Shown piece by piece: positions 59,851 through 64,000 of a stretch of 64,000 nucleotides of DNA. Every line of letters begins with the position of its first letter. Positions within the stretch are counted from its first letter, which is position 1. Origin of the DNA: Vandiemenella viatica (taxonomy: Eukaryota > Arthropoda > Insecta > Orthoptera > Morabidae); assembly GCA_031002005.1 (NCBI GenBank), contig JARYHS010011408.1:216483473-216547472 (forward strand). The letters are read 5' to 3'. The notes under the pieces are model-generated. The model was not told where the DNA came from and searched no databases. It saw only the letters and a list, made by a program, of their open reading frames with translations. The position numbers were made by a program, and so were the translations under genes.

Positions 59851-60479
59851 TTTATAATCGCCACCTTCCACTACCTTATGCAAAGCACATATATTAATTT
59901 CAGGAAACAGAGGTGAAACCATTACTTCTGATATTAATACTTGGAAGGATCCTAAAATATTGGTTTATTTGGTACTCATTACTGCTTACAAACAGAGGTA
60001 TATTTACCATTAATCTTAAACATCTGTCTATGCAAAATAAAGTTCAACGCAATATCTTGTCTTTCAGGTGAAACATAGCAAACAAACAATTATCGTTAAT
60101 TGAAGCTAAGAAATTGCAATACATGTACATTACAAAGAGTTACAAATTCCATATGCAACTGAAGCAAAAACTCTCTTATACATAACGAGAGCGATTCTTG
60201 TATGACAATGATAACAAGAAAACATCAGATTTAACTGGATTACATAGGCCGCCAGGGAGTTAATTTGTTCCCACAAATAATAGTCATTGAAAGTTTCCAA
60301 ACATGCAATCAGTCATTCAATTCAAACTGGATAACGAAAACCAAAAAGCACTCGGCTTTTAGACACAACTAACTCAGGAATTAATGTCCGGCGGCATAAG
60401 AACTCACACTCATCAGGCCGTTAAAGGGCTATCTTAATGATGCGTCTGAGTACACACTGTTTCTGGAGGTATAATTACA

Positions 60480-61080
60480 GTGTCTGTCTGGCTGCACGCA
60501 GCGTCGTAACAAGAGCGCTATCGCCTCTCAACAGCGCACCATCCAGGTAATACTAGGCACTTGTCACGTCAACCAACACAAGTGACAACATCGATCGGAC
60601 TAGGCACTCAGTCATCGAAGCCTCCAGAACGAAATCATTCGCAGTACTCTGGCAGGCAGTAACCAGCGCGATCGTTCTGGACGGAATGACCGCTTCTCGC
60701 TCCTCAGAGCTCGTCTCTCCTTCTCCTCGGCGAGTATCATGAAAAACACAAAATTTGTAATATTTTCAACCAACCACGTGAGGAAATAAACATATCGGAT
60801 TGGCTTCGCAAAAGTCTCCCCTCTATGCTGGCTAATACATTGCCTCTTATTTGCTAAGAGTCTTCGGGTTTTGTCGGGATTGTTCGGGAGGATACCTAGA
60901 AATAATTTTTCCACGACCCCGAGCAAACGGCGCATCTACGGATACCTTCCACAAAATTCCCAAGAGTCCAGCCTTTCTCAACAGTACCAGTGTCAGAGAT
61001 AATCCTCTCATTGTCTCGACCTACCGGACACTTCCGGCTCAGTCAGAGTGTCGCTCACGCTAACACAACCCTTAGCTAGA
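60480..61080. other. Unassigned GC-richer block
   Basis: About 600 bp, more GC-rich than its flanks, with a 107-codon minus-strand frame (60612-60935) rich in Arg/Leu and no recognisable domain. It separates two pieces of a LINE and may be part of an inserted element such as a solo LTR, but no terminal duplication was found. Confidence 0.35.
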
Positions 61081-61279
61081 CGCGGATTTCTGTCTCCAAC
61101 TCAAGAAAAGAATATCTATTTATTTCTTATGTTATTATATCAAACAATAATTAATTTACATTGTATCTAATCATCTTGCTACAATGACGACATGGATAAT
61201 ATGTTTGTGAAACTTAAATCAAGAAATCCAAGTTTAAAAACTGTAAAACAGATTATATCTGATAATTTTAATGGGAGAG

Positions 61280-61612
61280 AAGCTTGGAAATTGGGGTGGA
61301 TTACCTCAGCCCCACCAGAATAGCACATCCTGTTCGACAGTCAACAGGCACTGAAGGGACTCGACCTTCCTCGCAAGACCTGGGCAGCTCTTAACAGAGT
61401 TAGGTCTGGTCATGGAAGATCTGCTTCATCTTTGTATACATGGGGAATGAGAGATTCACCGAGATGCGACTGTGGTAAGGAAAAACAAACCATCCGTCAC
61501 GTGAAGCTTTAGATTGGCTACACCATGTTAATTTTGAATTTTAATTATAATAAATGTTAAATTGTATTATTTTTGTGCAATGGCCATAAGCTAAATAAAT
61601 AAATAAATAACT
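61280..61612 (+). pseudogene. LINE C-terminus and 3' end with (TAAA)n tail
   Basis: DLPRKTWAALNRVRSGHGR and then WGMRDSPRCDCGKEKQTIRHV give the cysteine-rich C-terminal motif (CxC..H) found after RT in this LINE class. The copy ends in (AAATAAATA)-type repeats at 61590-61611. It probably belongs with the fragment at 59587-59850, separated by about 1.4 kb. Confidence 0.7.
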
Positions 61613-61699
61613 GAAGTAATAAATTGTACATGTGTGAATATCCTTACTGAGAGTGTCATTTATAAGTACTACTGCTCACATGACTAAAGAGTCTTACCC

Positions 61700-62507
61700 A
61701 CAAATTATATGTTCCTCTCGTATGGCAAGGTGAAAAGAAAAAAAAAAGTTCACTCGTCTACCACACGTTGGATGATGGAGTGGAGGTCTGCTGTGTTTTC
61801 TGATCAAACCCGGTTCTGTCTGGGTGCCAGTGATGGCCGTGTGTTGATTAGGAGGAGGCCAGGTGAGCGCCTGCATTCCACCTGTCAGCGGGCTATACAC
61901 ACTGGACACACGTTCTGGGGAGCAATTTCCTACGACAGCAGGAGTACTCTCGTGGCAATCCCACGCACCCTGATTGCAAATTTGTTCGTCGCTCTAGTGA
62001 TTCAACCTGTTGTGCTGCCATTCACGAACAGCATTCCAGGGGATGTTTCCCAACAGGATAACGCTCACTCCCAGACCACTGTTGTAACCCAACATACTTT
62101 ACAGAGTGTCGACACGTTGCCTTGGCCTGCTCGAATATCTTTCTCCAATTGAGCACGTATGGGATATCATTGGACGGCAACTCCAGTGTCACCCACAACG
62201 GACATCAACTGTCCCTGTATTGATCGACCAAATGTAATAGGCATGGAACGCCATCCCACAAGCTGACATTCGGCACCTGTGCGACACAATGCATTCACGT
62301 TTGAATGCTTGCATTCAACATTCTGGTGGTTACACCGGTTATTAGTGTATCAGCATTTCACATTTGCGATGGCTCTGCTTGCGCTTGCATTAACCTGTGA
62401 TTTTGCAACTTTAATCAATTAAATATGTTATCTAGACAAATGTATTGCCAACATTTCATTACTCTACATTAATTACTTCTTGGTGTTCAGATTTTTTTCC
62501 ATCACTG
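61700..62507 (+). pseudogene. Tc1-like transposon, 3' half
   Basis: One frame open for 147 codons: EWRSAVFSDQTRFCLGASDGR (first Asp; the usual VFSDES reads VFSDQT), VLIRRRPGERL, WGAISYDSRSTLVAIP, QQDNAHSQTTVVTQ (second Asp), DTLPWPAR. Past the stop follow PIEHVWDIIGRQL (the Glu region) and the right terminus, ending ATCACTG before a TA at 62508. This half starts almost exactly where the 58354-59040 half ends. Confidence 0.8.
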
Positions 62508-62681
62508 TACATCAATCTAGCGAAAGTGGATTATTTTTGTATCTGACATTCCGATACATACATGAAGATCGAAAATGTCAGGTCAGTGTGCTGACAAGGT
62601 GCATTTTGGTGAAAATGGTAATGTCATATTTTTTAAGCTGTGTCATCACAGTTTTTCTACTGCTTATTGCTTTACACACCA

Positions 62682-62896
62682 TGACGTCGAGATCACTAGA
62701 AGAGGGAAAGTAATTGGGCTAGGAATGGGAAAGAATTTAGCCATGGACATGTTTTGGAGGAACCATTACGGCATTCACATGGAGTGATTTAGGGAAACCG
62801 TGGAAAACGAAAAACTGGACGTGCGGGGGGTGATTCGAACCCGCGCCCTCCCGTATGCAAGGCCAGAGCGTTATCCATCACCCACCACGATCGGTT
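62682..62896 (-). repeat. SINE copy with tRNA head
   Basis: The minus strand begins CCGATCGTGGTGGGTGATGG, with B box GGTTCGAATCACC, and continues through the body to GATCTCGACGTCA. Confidence 0.85.
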
Positions 62897-63255
62897 TCTC
62901 TATTCATATTCTTCTCTTAATTTCTGCAATGCTTCTAATTTTGTTGTAAACACTCGTGTTTACTACCTTCAGGGTCTTCACATGCTGTGTATTTTGTGTC
63001 TTGTTTTGGCTGTCAATGATTATAATTTTAGTTTTATCAGTCCATTCCTTGAATCTCGATGTTTGCAATTGAGGTTCATGAGATTCTTAGACAAACCTCA
63101 AGTTTTTTTACTTTTTCTACCTCTTTCATATCAATATTCCAAATTTCTACTGCTTTCATCACCATATATTCAATAGATATCGAATAATAAGGTTGTCAGT
63201 ATACAGACTTATCAGAAACCTTTCCTCCTTGAAATATTCGCTTAGTTTGCTGACG

Positions 63256-63394
63256 GTTTTCCATGGTTTCCCCAAATCACTCCAGGCGAATGCCGGAATG
63301 CTTCCATCAAAAAGACATGGCCGAATTCCTTCCCATTCCTTGTACCCCGCCCATCCCGCCTCTCATGACCTCGACGTCAAGGAGGCTTAAAGCC
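63256..63394 (+). repeat. SINE copy, head-truncated
   Basis: Begins at GTTTTCCATGGTTTCCCCAA and ends CCTCGACGTCAAGGAGGCTTAAAGC. Confidence 0.85.
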
Positions 63395-63608
63395 ATAAGT
63401 TATTATCTTGTAGCGATTTGATTAAACGAATTAGCTGATATGGCGTTACCACTTACATGAACATCGTTCAAACCATTTGAATTCATTCACCAGTTACTCT
63501 CGTGGCCTAACCAGAAATACTCGTGGAAGTAATCGTGACGTCATGATAGAAGGTATTTCGTTGCTAGGGTAGGTTACAAATATCAACGTTCTATAGTTAT
63601 GTCAGACA

Positions 63609-63632
63609 TTTTTTTTTTTTTTTTTTTTTTTT
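63609..63632. repeat. Poly(T) run
   Basis: About 24 T. No adjacent element recognised. Confidence 0.8.
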
Positions 63633-64000
63633 GGATTGGTGTGAGCAAAAAATTATCCTAGTATAGCTTTGAGTTAATAGTCCAGATTCAATGACCTTTA
63701 CAAGATTTAAATTCCTGTGTTTCCAAGATCAATGATCCTTTAGGTGACGATGTTATCTCCTTCTGAAGCCTTGAAATGCTTCAGTCCGAAGAAAGTCATT
63801 CCAAATTCATATCTCATTTTCGGTTTCTGCGTTTTATAACATTGTTTGCGAACATGTTTCGGTATTAGATTGATTTTAATTAACTTTAAAATAGTAGCCT
63901 CTTAATCTTTCTCTTATCATTGTCTCCTTTGTTAAATTTCAGTTGTTTTTCCAATTTACTATACTGTTTGCTTTGTTTACTTGCGGTGCCAGGTTTCCTG

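Noticed and set aside
60570..61070. Solo LTR with TG..CA ends
   Set aside because: Several candidate TG and CA positions exist but no 4-6 bp target duplication matches.

Overview
The window looks like intergenic and intronic DNA from a large, AT-rich, repeat-laden insect genome. Evidence for an insect, probably a polyneopteran (orthopteroid): one multi-exon insect-type GMC oxidoreductase gene, a tRNA-derived SINE family in about a dozen scattered copies, many decayed non-LTR retrotransposons, and a mix of mariner, Tc1, hAT, P-type, Helitron-like and Penelope-like elements. The species assignment is inference. No bacterial gene organisation, CRISPR array or operon is present. A 1,000-base run of N (54501-55500) is an assembly gap.

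The only recognisable host gene is on the minus strand: a GMC (FAD/glucose dehydrogenase-type) oxidoreductase, with an FAD-binding first coding exon at 40398-40718, an intron of about 2.6 kb, and a large last exon at 36200-37779. The two exons join in phase with consensus splice sites, but the last exon carries an apparent 1-bp frameshift near 37588. Everything else supported by the sequence is mobile DNA or its debris.

Layout. 0-6 kb: SINE copies. 6.1-7.7 kb: decayed LINE (endonuclease plus start of RT). 8.85-9.7 kb: dead mariner. 10.0-11.3 kb: Penelope-like element flanked by inverted repeats. 12-13.4 kb: two LINE fragments. 14.2-14.8 kb: hAT MITE. 15.8-21.3 kb: Helitron-like element containing a MITE, a decayed lola-like zinc-finger exon and a hAT insertion with a transposase remnant. 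21.6-21.9 kb: hAT MITE. 23.0-24.8 kb: palindrome with a hammerhead-like core, then a second Helitron-like element. 25.0-25.7 kb: young ORF1-only LINE insertion with poly(A) and 13-bp TSD. 25.8-27.0 kb: palindrome running into a 250-bp tandem array. 27.8-28.5 kb: SINE with minisatellite tail and a third palindrome with 17-bp TSD. 28.6-29.6 kb: third Helitron-like element. 30-36 kb: almost featureless. 36.1-40.7 kb: GMC gene. 42-46.5 kb: LINE fragments. 48.4-51.3 kb: a mariner of typical size split by a P-superfamily element. 52.7-54.2 kb: LINE and Tc1. 55.5-62.5 kb: SINE/tRNA-like, Polinton-like integrase, Tc1 and LINE pieces. 62.7-64 kb: SINEs.

The most notable items are (1) a 1,561-bp P-superfamily element with a THAP-domain first exon, 23-bp inverted termini and a perfect 8-bp target duplication, nested in the 5' leader of a mariner; and (2) four hammerhead-ribozyme-like cores, one at the end of the Penelope-like element and three in the hinges of long palindromes, each with a different self-complementary helix III. 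One of those palindromes is bounded by a 17-bp target duplication and another adjoins a 250-bp tandem array.
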